Shown here one piece after another: positions 17,155 through 26,594 of a DNA stretch of 41,858 nucleotides. Under the pieces are notes generated by a model, which saw nothing but the letters and a program-made list of their open reading frames with translations, was not told the DNA's origin and searched no databases. The stretch covers positions 1 through 41,858 of the forward strand of contig CALMVQ010000298.1 of NCBI GenBank assembly GCA_937873135.1. Direction: 5' to 3'. Each line of letters starts with the position of its first letter. The first letter of the stretch is position 1. Source of the DNA: an uncultured Scytonema sp. (GTDB lineage Bacteria; Cyanobacteriota; Cyanobacteriia; Cyanobacteriales; Nostocaceae). The translations under genes were made by a program, and so were the position numbers.

Positions 17155-17300
17155 AGTAACCCCATAGATAAATCAGCGTGGATTGAAGTAAGGACACATT
17201 ATTTCTTATGGCACTCTCCTTTGGGAATAAATCTTTTTTTCTTCCATACCTGAAGCTAGGGGCTTCAAACATGAGTGTGCTTAAGTGCAATTAATTTTAC
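17155..17300 (-). repeat. 146-bp dispersed repeat, copy B (inverted)
   Basis: Reverse-complement counterpart of 9230-9376, with the same start, middle and end blocks and scattered substitutions. It lies 83 bp after the CcmK-like gene. Confidence 0.8.
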
Positions 17301-17541
17301 TTTTTACGAGTGCACGAGCGCACTGTTTTGGTGAGAATAAATGATGCCAGAAACCCGGTAAGTAAGTGCCTTTACTTACCGGGTTTCTGATTTCTGGCAA
17401 ATCATTTAGGACAGCTATACCTTCAAATTTGCTCCTTACTCCTGCATCAGAACTTTCAGAGTACGTGGGAAAGCAAAATTTACCTGCTTCTTTACCATAA
17501 AGTCCGGCAGCGACAAACCCGAAACTACGATCACAAAGCAC
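17281..17541 (-). CDS. Short uncertain reading frame, possibly a gene remnant
   Basis: 86 codons. The first 55 or so residues look protein-like (AGKFCFPTYSESSDAGVRSK, then FEGIAVLNDLPEIRNPV), but I recognise no family. The frame then runs through an 18-bp-stem hairpin (17348-17389), and its last codons overlap the 146-bp dispersed repeat, so the C-terminus looks artificial. It is best read as a fragment of an older gene interrupted by repeats. Confidence 0.25.
   Translation of the reverse strand: MLCDRSFGFVAAGLYGKEAGKFCFPTYSESSDAGVRSKFEGIAVLNDLPEIRNPVSKGTYLPGFWHHLFSPKQCARALVKSKINCT
17348..17389. repeat. Perfect 18-bp-stem hairpin
   Basis: CAGAAACCCGGTAAGTAA and its exact complement are separated by the 6-nt loop GTGCCT. 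There is no T-run on either side. Palindromes of this kind recur in cyanobacterial intergenic DNA, so a dispersed palindromic repeat is likelier than a dedicated terminator. Confidence 0.8.
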
Positions 17542-18145
17542 GTGTTCATTCCGTTAATACTTTGCTCACAAATGATCCCAGCGCAAAATGTTATTGTATG
17601 ATTTCAATATTTACAGTGAAAAGTTAGAAAAATCGATAATTGAGTGATTTATAAAAATTATTAAACAAATATTGTGTATATATATTGTTTAGTACTGGCA
17701 AGTATTAAGAAATACTTATAACAAAATATTGCAAGTACTTGATTTAATTGCTAAGGTGTGTAGGAATCAACAATTCCGGTATATGCTCCGCCTATTGGAG
17801 ATGTATGCCCTATGAGGTAGATTGTACTGAGTTATCGCACGAACAAACGTGTAGGGGTAATTTTTTCTCATTGGTCATTAGCATTTACTCTGAAAAAAGA
17901 ACGAGGATTAATGACGTTTTGAAATAGAAATACAGCATCGATAGGTTCTTTTTGAGTTACGAAACTCTGCTCATGGTAATAGCTAATAGGAAAAAAATCA
18001 GCAACTAGCAACGATGAGTTTCATTTTTCAATCACCATTTATTAATTTGTCTTACCCGGTGCTATCAGATGAGGAAGCTGTGATTGTATCTGTAGGCAAA
18101 GACTTTATAGTGCGGTAAGACAAGCGAATCTTGAGGTTAAAACCC
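17542..18145. other. Intergenic region, no gene seen
   Basis: AT-rich DNA, especially 17590-17760, with short direct repeats of AAATATT and AAGTACT type but no coding frame I can support. The promoter of the SDR gene should lie near its right end. Confidence 0.35.
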
Positions 18146-19051
18146 ATGAATATTCAAGGTAAAGTTGTTCTCATAACTGGAGCTTCTCGTGGTATTGGGC
18201 GTGCGATCGCTCTCGAGTTAGCAAGGCAAGGCGTCAAGCGGCTGATATTGATGGCACGTGATCGCTACAAATTAGCTGAAGTAGCCAAAGAAATTGAGGC
18301 GATGGGCGTAGAAGCCGTAGCTATGGGAATCGATTTAACGAAGCCCATTTTTGTAAATGTTGCTTGTGCCCAAGTTTGGCGGAGTTATGGCCCGATTCAT
18401 CTGTTGATTAATTGTGCAGGAGTCGCTCATCAAAACTCCTTTTTACAATCAAAATTGCCGCAGCTTCAAGAAGAACTCTCTCTAAATTTATTAGGAACTT
18501 ACACAATGACTCATCTGCTAGCCAGACGCATGGCAAGCCGAAGAGAAGGGACAATTGTCAATGTCTCGAGTTTGATGGGGAAAGTGGCTGCACCGACTAT
18601 GGCAACATATTCAGCAACCAAGTTTGCAATTTTAGGATTTACCCAAGCCTTGCGTCGCGAATTAGCGGAAAATAACATCCGAGTGATAGCATTCATGCCT
18701 TCCCTTACTGATACAGACATGGTGAGGGACTTAGAATTATTCCGTTGGGTGATGCCCATGACGCCTGAGAAAGTCGCTCAAGCACTGATTGTCGGACTAC
18801 AAAGGGATTCACCAGAAATATTAGTTGGATGGCAAAGTCACTTAGCCGTCTGGTGTCAATATCTTGCGCCTTGGTTGCTAGAGAAGATTTTACAGATGGC
18901 AAATCCACAAGCACCAAGAAGACTAAGGCTTTTTGAAAAACTGAGACAACTACTTACGCTTAAACCTGGTTTATTCAGCAATATCCATCGTTTTAGCGAT
19001 TTGTCTTTATTTAGAAATCTGCTTTCTTTTATGTCCGCAGACAAGTTGTGA
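18146..19051 (+). CDS. Short-chain dehydrogenase/reductase (SDR)
   Basis: 301 residues from the ATG at 18146 (MNIQGKVV), the standard SDR start; an in-frame TTG at 18131 is less likely. This is a classical NAD(P)-binding Rossmann enzyme: the cofactor loop TGASRGIG at 11-18, LINCAG in place of NNAG at 88-92, catalytic Ser141/142, Tyr155 and Lys159 in YSATK, and then the FMPSLTDTDM segment. A basic residue after the second beta strand (MARDR) suggests NADP. The C-terminal 60 residues (hydrophobic WCQYLAPWLLEKIL) may contact membrane. The substrate is unknown; the general shape resembles ketoacyl or ketosphinganine reductase-like SDRs. No partner gene is adjacent on the same strand. Confidence 0.9.
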   Translation: MNIQGKVVLITGASRGIGRAIALELARQGVKRLILMARDRYKLAEVAKEIEAMGVEAVAMGIDLTKPIFVNVACAQVWRSYGPIHLLINCAGVAHQNSFLQSKLPQLQEELSLNLLGTYTMTHLLARRMASRREGTIVNVSSLMGKVAAPTMATYSATKFAILGFTQALRRELAENNIRVIAFMPSLTDTDMVRDLELFRWVMPMTPEKVAQALIVGLQRDSPEILVGWQSHLAVWCQYLAPWLLEKILQMANPQAPRRLRLFEKLRQLLTLKPGLFSNIHRFSDLSLFRNLLSFMSADKL

Positions 19052-19211
19052 GAAATAGGAGCCAGGAGTGATAATTCTCTCTGGCTCCTGCCCCAATACT
19101 GCGTAGGATAAGCTCTTTTTTCCTCCCCTGCATCCCCAGCCATCCCCTGCCCAAGAACTGCTTGTTTCAACAGATAAATTTCTTAACCGAGTAGTATTGG
19201 CTCCTGCCCAA

Positions 19212-20609
19212 TCAAAGTAGAGGCAACAAAATCTCAAATTCAGTACCTTTGCCAAGTTCTGAGCGCAAATTTAATTCGCCGCCATGTCGGGAAGTAATAA
19301 TTTGATAGCTGACTGATAAACTAGTTTCTTTATCAAGCCGTTTTTCAGCAGTAAAAGAATCAATAATTTCCTGTTTCAACTGTGGAGACATTCCCGAACC
19401 ATTGTCAATAATGCGAATTGAAACCCAGCGCGGAGGTAGTACGTCTGCTTTAGTCGTTTCTCGGGAAATGACTTTTGTCACAATCTCAATTTGCGGTTTG
19501 TTAGTAGTGATTGTATAATCCGGATTTAACTGATGTCTTACTGCTTCATTAAGCAACGTATCTACTGCTTGACTCAAAATATTCATAAATACTTGATTTA
19601 ACTGCCCAACATAGCAATATACTGGAGGCAGTGGAGTGTAATTTTTAACTATTTTAATTTCTCCATTAATTCTGCTATTTATTAATAATAATATATGCTC
19701 AATACATGTATGTAAATCTGTTGGCTTAGGATAAACTTCATCAATATGACAAAAATTTGGTAAACCTGTGACAAGTTTTTTTAATCTCTCTGCACCAACG
19801 CGAATACTTGCAAGTACTTTTGTTATATCTTGTTCTAAAAACTCAAATTCAATCTCTTCTTTGAAACGTTGTATTTCTCCAGAAGTATCAGATAGTTCTT
19901 TCTCATAAGCTGCTATTAGCTGAATCAAATCTTGGTAATAATTGCAAACATGACTTAAGTTACCGTAGATAAAGTTAACAGGATCTAAAATTTCATGTGC
20001 CACCCCGTCTACCAAACGCCCTAAACTCGCCATTTTCTCATTCTGAATCATTTGAGCTTGGCTGCGTTCATACCGCACTTGAGTTTCTATCCCCCGAATT
20101 TGCCAAGAAGCAATATTCAATTCTTGTACATCTAATAACTTATACTTATTAGATGCCGTTTGCACGACCACGGGTTCCGCAAAAAGTTCAGGAGATCGCT
20201 TCAACACTAATTGCATCGCTGTCAAAATTGGCATAGTCTCTGGAAGCAGCAAAATGGCTTTGGAAACGTAGCTATAGAGCAAACTTAGCGGTTGGTGGAA
20301 AAATAACTCTTGTGCGTAGGGACGAATTAAAAATTCCAGCAGTTGCCGTCGCGAAATCATACCCACATACTTTCCCTCCTCTAATAGAATTGCTCCTGGT
20401 ATGAGTGGGGATTTTTCCAAAAATTTCGCAACTTCCACACCAGTACAGCTCGTTTCTACCGCAAAGTCATACATTGACAGTTCTTGGAGGGTTGACTTAC
20501 TCTCGAGATCGCGATTGCTTCCAACAAACAAAAATGGTGGCGACATATCCGCAATGAATTCTTTTGGCACTGAAAACTTTATACAGACAGGTAAACAACA
20601 GGTTAACAT
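19212..20609 (-). CDS. Histidine-kinase-like protein with degenerate catalytic boxes
   Basis: 465 residues. Residues about 45-165 resemble a CBS-type regulatory pair (PGAILLEEGKYVGMISRRQL). A coiled linker leads to the H-box with His205 in GVAHEILDPVNFIYGNLSH. The ATPase part has an N-box at 338-350 (NQVFMNILSQAVD, with Gln347 where the Mg-binding Asn is usual), a normal G1 box (402-406, DNGSG) and a G2 region that reads KETSLSVSYQII where active kinases have a G-T-G-L-G-L type sequence. No membrane segments are seen. It is probably a cytoplasmic sensor of reduced or absent kinase activity. No response regulator gene is adjacent. The Met at residue 22 (MSPPFLF) is a good alternative start. 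Confidence 0.88.
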   Translation of the reverse strand: MLTCCLPVCIKFSVPKEFIADMSPPFLFVGSNRDLESKSTLQELSMYDFAVETSCTGVEVAKFLEKSPLIPGAILLEEGKYVGMISRRQLLEFLIRPYAQELFFHQPLSLLYSYVSKAILLLPETMPILTAMQLVLKRSPELFAEPVVVQTASNKYKLLDVQELNIASWQIRGIETQVRYERSQAQMIQNEKMASLGRLVDGVAHEILDPVNFIYGNLSHVCNYYQDLIQLIAAYEKELSDTSGEIQRFKEEIEFEFLEQDITKVLASIRVGAERLKKLVTGLPNFCHIDEVYPKPTDLHTCIEHILLLINSRINGEIKIVKNYTPLPPVYCYVGQLNQVFMNILSQAVDTLLNEAVRHQLNPDYTITTNKPQIEIVTKVISRETTKADVLPPRWVSIRIIDNGSGMSPQLKQEIIDSFTAEKRLDKETSLSVSYQIITSRHGGELNLRSELGKGTEFEILLPLL

Positions 20610-21225
20610 TTTATCTGTTGCCAGTCTCTATTTCAATGGGAGTGGGGAGTTGAAGAGCTCCTGCGGTGTGATAACTCGTTTACAGACACGACATGTCGTG
20701 TCTCTACATCTTCTGACTCATATCTCCTGATTCCATTCTGATGATCGTTCGGGTTTATCTTAGTGCCAATCCCTCTGCATTTTTTGTTCAGAATATTACT
20801 TGTATGTCATTGACTATATCTGGTAACATACACTGCCAGAAACAGCCAGAATCGATCAGGAGTAACAAGCAAAGGCGATCCCCAATATTCAGAAACTGTA
20901 AAACATTTGTAAAAAGACATCTAACGTAATATAAAATAAACCCAAAATGTAGTAGGTAAAACGATAGGTAAATAAACAGTGATTGCGAATTTGCGTACTC
21001 GTGTTTCTCAATTGGAACCATTGATAAAGTTTGACCATCAAGGAATACGATTCATACAAGTACATAAAAGCAGGTAGAAGCATCTGAGAGTGATTGCTAA
21101 ACATGACTAAAGTCATACTGGCAATCTGGCAATTAGCTACGAACTCTCACAAGTTAGCATTATTTTTACCTTGTTTGTCATTCCGATAACTTTAGAACTT
21201 AACACCGCTTTAATCAGCGTCACAC
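20610..21225. other. Intergenic region with a palindrome
   Basis: No convincing gene; short frames here are low-quality. A perfect 20-bp palindrome (AGACACGACATGTCGTGTCT, 20684-20703) stands upstream of the kinase-like gene and could be a dispersed repeat or a protein-binding site. The promoter of the permease gene should lie just before 21226. Confidence 0.4.
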
Positions 21226-22269
21226 ATGAATCAATTAAACAATGGTTTCACACTATTCCTAAGTCTATTAGTAGAGGCGATGCCTTTCTTATTACTAGGG
21301 GTTTTATTCTCCAGTTTGCTGCTGTTTTTTGTCGATGAACGCAAACTGGTAGAAAAAATGCCTAAAAACCCCTTTTTGGGTGCGCTATTTGGTAGCCTGA
21401 TAGGTTTTTTGTTTCCAGTGTGTCAATGTGGCAACGTGCCGGTAGCACGGCGGATGTTGATGCAGGGAGTACCCATACCCGTAGCAATAGGCTTTTTGCT
21501 AGCGGCACCGACAATTAACCCAATTGTGATTTGGGCCACTTGGACGGCATTTCGCGAACAGCCAGAAATAGTCGTGTTTCGAGTCGTGTTTTCTTTAGCG
21601 ATCGCAATGATTATCGGCTTTGTGTTCAGTTGCCAAAAGGACTTAAATCAGGTACTGCAACCAGCGCTTGCCCGTCATCTAAAATTTAATCCACCCGCGA
21701 AAGCTGAACCAAAACGTCGTCAGGAAGGTAATTTGGTTAAACAAGGAGCTGCGGTACCTACTTTGTTGCAATCAGGAACTTATTTGCTGGGCGGACACGC
21801 AGGGCAATCTTTACGTATGGATGCAAATACTACAGTCGCCCCAAGTTCCAATAAACCTCGGGCAGACAAATTGCAGTTGGTAGTAGATAATATTGTACAA
21901 GAATTGCGGGAACTGGGAGGAGTACTGGTGATCGGCAGTGCGATCGCTGCATCAATTCAAGTACTAGTTCCTCGGGACATTATTCTCAGCCTGGGTTCTG
22001 GGCCTTTCAGTTCGATCATTGCCATGCTTATACTGGCAACGGTGGTGTCAATATGTTCGACAGTAGATTCATTTTTTGCTCTGTCCTTTGCCTCAACTTT
22101 TACTAGTGGTTCATTGTTGGCTTTTCTAGTCTTTGGACCAATAGTGGACATTAATAGCATTAGTTTAATGTTATCAGTTTTTAAACCCAAAACTGTCGTC
22201 TACTTATTTGTTTTAGCAGCACAGCTGACATTTTTATTCACACTGTTTCTGAATTTACATGTCATTTAG
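21226..22269 (+). CDS. Permease, DUF318 / ArsP_1 type (UPF0718)
   Basis: 347 residues with two blocks of hydrophobic helices: about 5-150 (four helices) and about 235-347 (four helices), separated by a hydrophilic loop (about 160-225). Family signatures are EAMPFLLLGVLFSS, the cysteine motif PVCQCGNVPVARR, and LLAAPTINPIVIW in the first block, with a related SICSTVDSFFALSF in the second. Members are implicated in export of metals or organoarsenicals, but the substrate here is not known. The next gene, 89 bp downstream, is a DUF1980/TIGR03943 protein, the usual partner (compare YcgR-YcgQ of Bacillus), suggesting one two-component membrane system. Confidence 0.88.
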   Translation: MNQLNNGFTLFLSLLVEAMPFLLLGVLFSSLLLFFVDERKLVEKMPKNPFLGALFGSLIGFLFPVCQCGNVPVARRMLMQGVPIPVAIGFLLAAPTINPIVIWATWTAFREQPEIVVFRVVFSLAIAMIIGFVFSCQKDLNQVLQPALARHLKFNPPAKAEPKRRQEGNLVKQGAAVPTLLQSGTYLLGGHAGQSLRMDANTTVAPSSNKPRADKLQLVVDNIVQELRELGGVLVIGSAIAASIQVLVPRDIILSLGSGPFSSIIAMLILATVVSICSTVDSFFALSFASTFTSGSLLAFLVFGPIVDINSISLMLSVFKPKTVVYLFVLAAQLTFLFTLFLNLHVI

Positions 22270-22358
22270 CTTTTGTTGAGTGTTAGTTGTTAATCGTTGA
22301 TTATTATTAGGAACGACTAACCACTAACGACTAAGCACTAATCATTAATTCATAACCC

Positions 22359-23129
22359 ATGACTTCAATCCCAAATCAAAAATTAAGAGTTAGAAATAAA
22401 TTAAATCCTTGGCTAGATGTCTTGGCAATTGTTGCTTGGGGAGTTTTAATCTTTAAATACTGGCTGACAGGGAAATTAAACTTGTTGATTCACCCTCATT
22501 ACTTTTGGTTAGCGATTTTGGGGGCAGTCGGCTTGTTAGCTGTCGGGTTATTTAAGGGGAGGCAGTTGTTGCAGCGTCGCCAAGCGGTTGAGAACAGCGC
22601 CCAGCATATATCTATGTTTCCGCCCGGTTGGGGTAGTAAGTTACTTTTAGGAGCGGCAATACTGGGATTAATTGTTACACCCCAAGTCTTTGCTAGTCAA
22701 ACGGCTCTACAGCGAGGTGTGACTGATTTAGTAGGAGTGACACGCCCTCAGCCTCAAGCATTTCACGCTTCTACTCGTCCAGAAGAACGATCTCTCGTCG
22801 ATTGGGTACGTCTGCTTAATGTCTATCCCGAGCCAGATGCATATGCAGGACAAAAAGTAAATATTAAAGGCTTTGTTATTCACCCACCAGATTTGGGGAA
22901 AGAATATTTGTTTCTGGCAAGATTTGTGATAACTTGCTGTGCTGCAGATGCTTACCCAGCAGGCTTACCTGTTAAACTGCCAGCAACAAAAGAATCTTAC
23001 CCAGCTGATAGCTGGTTAGAAGTCGAAGGACAAATGAGCACTGAAACTCTATCAGGCAAACGTCAACTTACTGTCGCCGCTACCTCCTTGAAAAAAATTC
23101 CTCAACCCAAAGATCCCTATAGTTATTAA
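22359..23129 (+). CDS. TIGR03943 / DUF1980 membrane protein
   Basis: 256 residues. Three N-terminal membrane segments (about 18-38, 45-68 and 90-110) are followed by an extracytoplasmic domain. This contains VNIKGFVIHPPD and the family motif FVITCCAADAYPAGLPV with paired cysteines, followed by WLEVEGQMS. This architecture is the recurrent partner of the DUF318 permease encoded just upstream. The double cysteine and the association suggest metal handling, but this is inference. The 89-bp gap between the two genes contains short TTAGT/ACTAA repeats that can fold, and could modulate the ratio of the two products. Confidence 0.88.
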   Translation: MTSIPNQKLRVRNKLNPWLDVLAIVAWGVLIFKYWLTGKLNLLIHPHYFWLAILGAVGLLAVGLFKGRQLLQRRQAVENSAQHISMFPPGWGSKLLLGAAILGLIVTPQVFASQTALQRGVTDLVGVTRPQPQAFHASTRPEERSLVDWVRLLNVYPEPDAYAGQKVNIKGFVIHPPDLGKEYLFLARFVITCCAADAYPAGLPVKLPATKESYPADSWLEVEGQMSTETLSGKRQLTVAATSLKKIPQPKDPYSY

Positions 23130-23197
23130 TTATTTGTTCCTTGTTATTTATGACAAATAATCAACAAGCAATGAATATCACTAATGACAAATAACTA

Positions 23198-24697
23198 ATG
23201 ATTACTAAAAAAGCGTTTACTCAACCAATAGATCGTGTGGCGATCGCATTAATACTCCTACTTAGTTTATTAATTGGGTTTTTAATATTACTTGGTGATG
23301 GAGTTAAACCGAGTGTTCGGAATTTTAGCTGGCAGAACCAACAAATTGGCGCAGACGATACATCTTTTACCCTCACTTTTAGTCGTCCAATGGACACAAA
23401 AAGTGTGGAAGATCATATCACAATCGAGCCACCCCTAGCGGGTAAAATCAGTTGGGCAGCACGGCGGATGGCTTATACGCTTCTGACTCCAGCACCTTAT
23501 GGAACAACTTATAAAGTGCATTTGCAAGATGCTCGAGATCAATTCTCTGAAAAAGAAGCAAAACCCAGGACGCTCCAACCGTTTACAGGCAGTTTTCGCT
23601 CGCGCGATCGCGTCTTCCTTTACATAGGTGCCGACAATGAAGATAAGGGAAAGTTAGTTCTTTACAACTTGACGCAAGAGCAGAAAAGAGTACTTACTCC
23701 GAAAGACTCAGTTGTAACAGATTTTAAACCATTTCCAAATGGGGAGAAAATTTTATTTTCTGCTCATCCCGCAAATACCCAAGATACTCTTTCGGTTCAG
23801 CTTTTTACAGTGACAACAGGTATTGCCTCACAATTTGGTCACGATGCAGAACCACCCGGTAAAATTGACTTGGTTTTAGATAATAAAGACTATCAAAACC
23901 TAAAATTTGACTTATCATCGGACGGGCAGACGATTGTTGTTCAGCGCGGTAAAAAAGATAATCCAGGTGACTTCGGGTTGTGGTTTATGTCAGCAATAAG
24001 TAACAATTCTGAAGAAAAACCAGTTCCCAAGCGCCTGCAAAGCCAACCTGGGGGAGACTTTACGATTACACCTGACAGTAAAGCCGTAGCAGTTGCCCAA
24101 GGACAGGGAGAAGCAATTTTACCTCTACAGACAGATGCGAACAAACCATTAGATTTTCTACCACAATTTGGCTTGCTACAGGCTTTCTCCAAGGATGGTA
24201 CGCAAGCAGCAATGGTCAAATTTAACACGGACTATACCCGTGATTTATTTTTAGTAACGAACCAAGGCGTGCAGAAACAATTGGTACGTACTAAAGGCTC
24301 AATTCTCAGTTGTCAGTTTGATACTGCTTCACCTACGCTTTACTGTTTGCTGACACAGGTTTTACCTGGAGAATCATATCTTGAACAGCCATATTTAGTT
24401 GCATTCGACCTCAAAACCTGGCAACAGAAACCACTTTTAGTGCTACCCGCAGCTCAGCGGAACGTGCAAATGAGTTTAGCACCAGATGGTTTGGGTTTGT
24501 TATTTGACCAAGTGGTACCACTAACAAATACCACGACATCATCGGCAAATATTTTGACAACTGATGATGGTCAGGAAATTGCTACTAGTAGCTTGTGGTT
24601 AATGCCTCTGCTACCTGTCTTTGATCCTACAGCAGCCGCTGAGCTTAAACCAGAAAAACTTCCCTTGGCTGGATTGCATCCCCGATGGCTTCCGTAA
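23198..24697 (+). CDS. Membrane-anchored protein with Ig-like domain and propeller-like repeats
   Basis: 499 residues. An N-terminal anchor (about 12-33, ALILLLSLLIGFLILLGDG) precedes a bacterial Ig-like (Big_5-type) domain at about 45-120, recognisable by FTLTFSRPMDTKSVEDHITI and APYGTTYKVHLQDA. The remaining 370 residues show repeated short strands with S-x-DG-Q/T turns (LSSDGQTIVVQR, ITPDSKAVAVAQG, FSKDGTQAAMVKF, LAPDGLGLLFDQ) like a TolB/WD40-type beta-propeller. The bulk is predicted outside the cytoplasm. It follows the DUF1980 gene by 68 bp and may belong to the same transcript. No catalytic residues are evident. Confidence 0.82.
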   Translation: MITKKAFTQPIDRVAIALILLLSLLIGFLILLGDGVKPSVRNFSWQNQQIGADDTSFTLTFSRPMDTKSVEDHITIEPPLAGKISWAARRMAYTLLTPAPYGTTYKVHLQDARDQFSEKEAKPRTLQPFTGSFRSRDRVFLYIGADNEDKGKLVLYNLTQEQKRVLTPKDSVVTDFKPFPNGEKILFSAHPANTQDTLSVQLFTVTTGIASQFGHDAEPPGKIDLVLDNKDYQNLKFDLSSDGQTIVVQRGKKDNPGDFGLWFMSAISNNSEEKPVPKRLQSQPGGDFTITPDSKAVAVAQGQGEAILPLQTDANKPLDFLPQFGLLQAFSKDGTQAAMVKFNTDYTRDLFLVTNQGVQKQLVRTKGSILSCQFDTASPTLYCLLTQVLPGESYLEQPYLVAFDLKTWQQKPLLVLPAAQRNVQMSLAPDGLGLLFDQVVPLTNTTTSSANILTTDDGQEIATSSLWLMPLLPVFDPTAAAELKPEKLPLAGLHPRWLP

Positions 24698-25138
24698 AAA
24701 GTAAAAAGAGAATCCCCTTAATTAAAAGATGCTGTTGGCGAATTAACTAGAGGTTTCAGCCCTCCTCTCTTTGTCATAGAGCGTTTCAATGTTTTTAATG
24801 CTCAACAATCTTATGTTGACTTTAATGACTGTGCGTTCGCTTATTTTAAGATCCGGAGGGGAATTAAAGCCTTAATGTAAAAGGAAAAAGGGTATTTTTA
24901 AGTAAACCATTATTTGTCAGTAAAATTTATGACCATCACAGCTATGCTCCCAAAGGCGAGCAATTGGGCACAGGCATAGCAAAAATCATAAAATGGCGCT
25001 TATGCTCTGTGCGAGACAAAAATGCCTGAATCGATTGAATCGCCACCGATTACAAGCCCTGTAAACAGATCGACAGTGCCTTGAATCGCTGAGACAGGCC
25101 TAATAATGCGGTGTCCTCATTCAAATGAAACCCACTAT
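24698..25138. other. Intergenic region, no confident gene
   Basis: Between the convergent propeller gene and psbC. A frame of about 50 codons without an ATG near 24725-24878 reads protein-like (SPPLFVIERFNVFNAQQS) and may be a remnant; I cannot assign it. Confidence 0.35.
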
Positions 25139-25167
25139 AAAAAAAGCTCCTGCTTTTACACAGGAGC
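25139..25167 (-). terminator. Rho-independent terminator of psbC
   Basis: On the minus strand, a 7-bp GC-rich stem (GCTCCTG with CAGGAGC) and 8-nt loop end in a run of seven Ts, 39 bp after the psbC stop codon. It probably ends the psbD-psbC transcript. Confidence 0.85.
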
Positions 25168-25205
25168 ATTTGATTAATAATCAGTAATCAAAGAAATCTA
25201 GAAAC

Positions 25206-26594
25206 CTAGTCGAGTTCCTTCATGAACATTACTGGCTCGGTTTCACGGTTAATACCTCTCTCAAAACCACCAGCAGCTGCACGGGCGCGGCCGGCGTGCC
25301 ACAGGTGACCAATGAGGAAGAAGAAACCTAAGACGAAGTGAGAAGTCGCCAACCACGCTCTTGGAGATACGTAGTTGAAGGAGTTAATTTCGGTTACTAC
25401 ACCACCTACGGAGTTAAGAGAACCCAAAGGAGCGTGAGTCATATATTCAGCAGCACGACGAGCTTGCCAAGGCTGAATATCGTTCTTGATTTTGTCTAAG
25501 TCAAGCCCGTTAGGACCACGTAGAGGCTCTAACCATGGACCACGGAAATCCCAGAAGCGCATGGTTTCACCACCGAAGATGATTTCACCAGAAGGAGAAC
25601 GCATCAGGTATTTACCTAGACCGGTAGGACCTTGAGCAGAACCGACGTTGGCACCCAAGCGTTGGTCACGGATCAAGAAGGTCAAAGCTTGAGCCTGTGA
25701 TGCTTCTGGACCAGTAGGACCGTAGAATTCGCTAGGGTAAACGGTGTTGTTGTACCACACAAACAGACAGGCAATAAAAGCCATCAGGGAGACAGCGCCT
25801 ATGCTGTAGGAAAGGTAAGCTTCACCAGACCAGATAAAGGCGCGACGTGCCCAGCCAAAAGGCTTAGTGAGAATGTGGAAAATACCACCAGCAATGCAAA
25901 TCAAGCCAACCCAAATGTGACCGCCGACAACATCTTCTAAGTTATCAACACTGACAATCCAACCCTCGCCACCGAAGGGAGACTTCAGTAAGTAACCAAA
26001 GATGACTGCTGGGTTCAATGTCGGATTGGTAATGACGCGAACATCACCACCACCTGGTGCCCAAGTATCGTAGAGACCGCCGAAGAACATTGACTTCAGT
26101 ACTAACAGCAGGGCACCGCATCCTAAGATGATCAGGTGGAACCCAATGATAGTCGTCATTTTGTTCTTATCTTTCCAGTCATAACCAAAGAAGGAGGAAT
26201 ACTCTTCTAAGGTTTCCGGACCGCGAACGGCATGATAGATACCGCCGAAACCAAGAACTGCTGAGGAAATAAGGTGCAGTACACCGACAACAAAGTAGGG
26301 GAATGTGTCAATAACTTCACCACCTGCACCAACACCCCATCCCTGAGTTGCTAGGTGAGGTAGCAGGATCAAGCCCTGCTCGTACATGGGCTTTTCGGGA
26401 ATGAAGTGAGCGACTTCAAACAAAGTCATCGCTCCTGCCCAAAAGACAATTAAACCTGCATGGGCAACGTGAGCGCCCAGTAATTTACCTGACAGGTTGA
26501 TCAAACGCGCGTTACCAGACCACCAGGCAAAGCCAGTGGATTGCTGGTCGCGACCACCAATAACTACGGATCTACTATTAGAGAGCGTTACCAC
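25206..26594 (-). CDS. psbC: Photosystem II CP43 chlorophyll-binding protein
   Basis: 462 residues, essentially full CP43 length, with six membrane helices and a large lumenal loop between helices 5 and 6. Characteristic stretches are [20 protein letters not shown] (helix 1 with His ligands), the loop-E segment with [14 protein letters not shown] (which contributes Glu and Arg near the Mn4CaO5 cluster), and the C-terminal [15 protein letters not shown]. The reading frame begins with GTG at 26594, inside the end of psbD (17-bp overlap), as is usual in cyanobacteria and plastids. CP43 is an inner antenna protein and supplies a ligand to the oxygen-evolving cluster. It is co-transcribed with psbD. 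Confidence 0.98.
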   Translation of the reverse strand: MVTLSNSRSVVIGGRDQQSTGFAWWSGNARLINLSGKLLGAHVAHAGLIVFWAGAMTLFEVAHFIPEKPMYEQGLILLPHLATQGWGVGAGGEVIDTFPYFVVGVLHLISSAVLGFGGIYHAVRGPETLEEYSSFFGYDWKDKNKMTTIIGFHLIILGCGALLLVLKSMFFGGLYDTWAPGGGDVRVITNPTLNPAVIFGYLLKSPFGGEGWIVSVDNLEDVVGGHIWVGLICIAGGIFHILTKPFGWARRAFIWSGEAYLSYSIGAVSLMAFIACLFVWYNNTVYPSEFYGPTGPEASQAQALTFLIRDQRLGANVGSAQGPTGLGKYLMRSPSGEIIFGGETMRFWDFRGPWLEPLRGPNGLDLDKIKNDIQPWQARRAAEYMTHAPLGSLNSVGGVVTEINSFNYVSPRAWLATSHFVLGFFFLIGHLWHAGRARAAAGGFERGINRETEPVMFMKELD

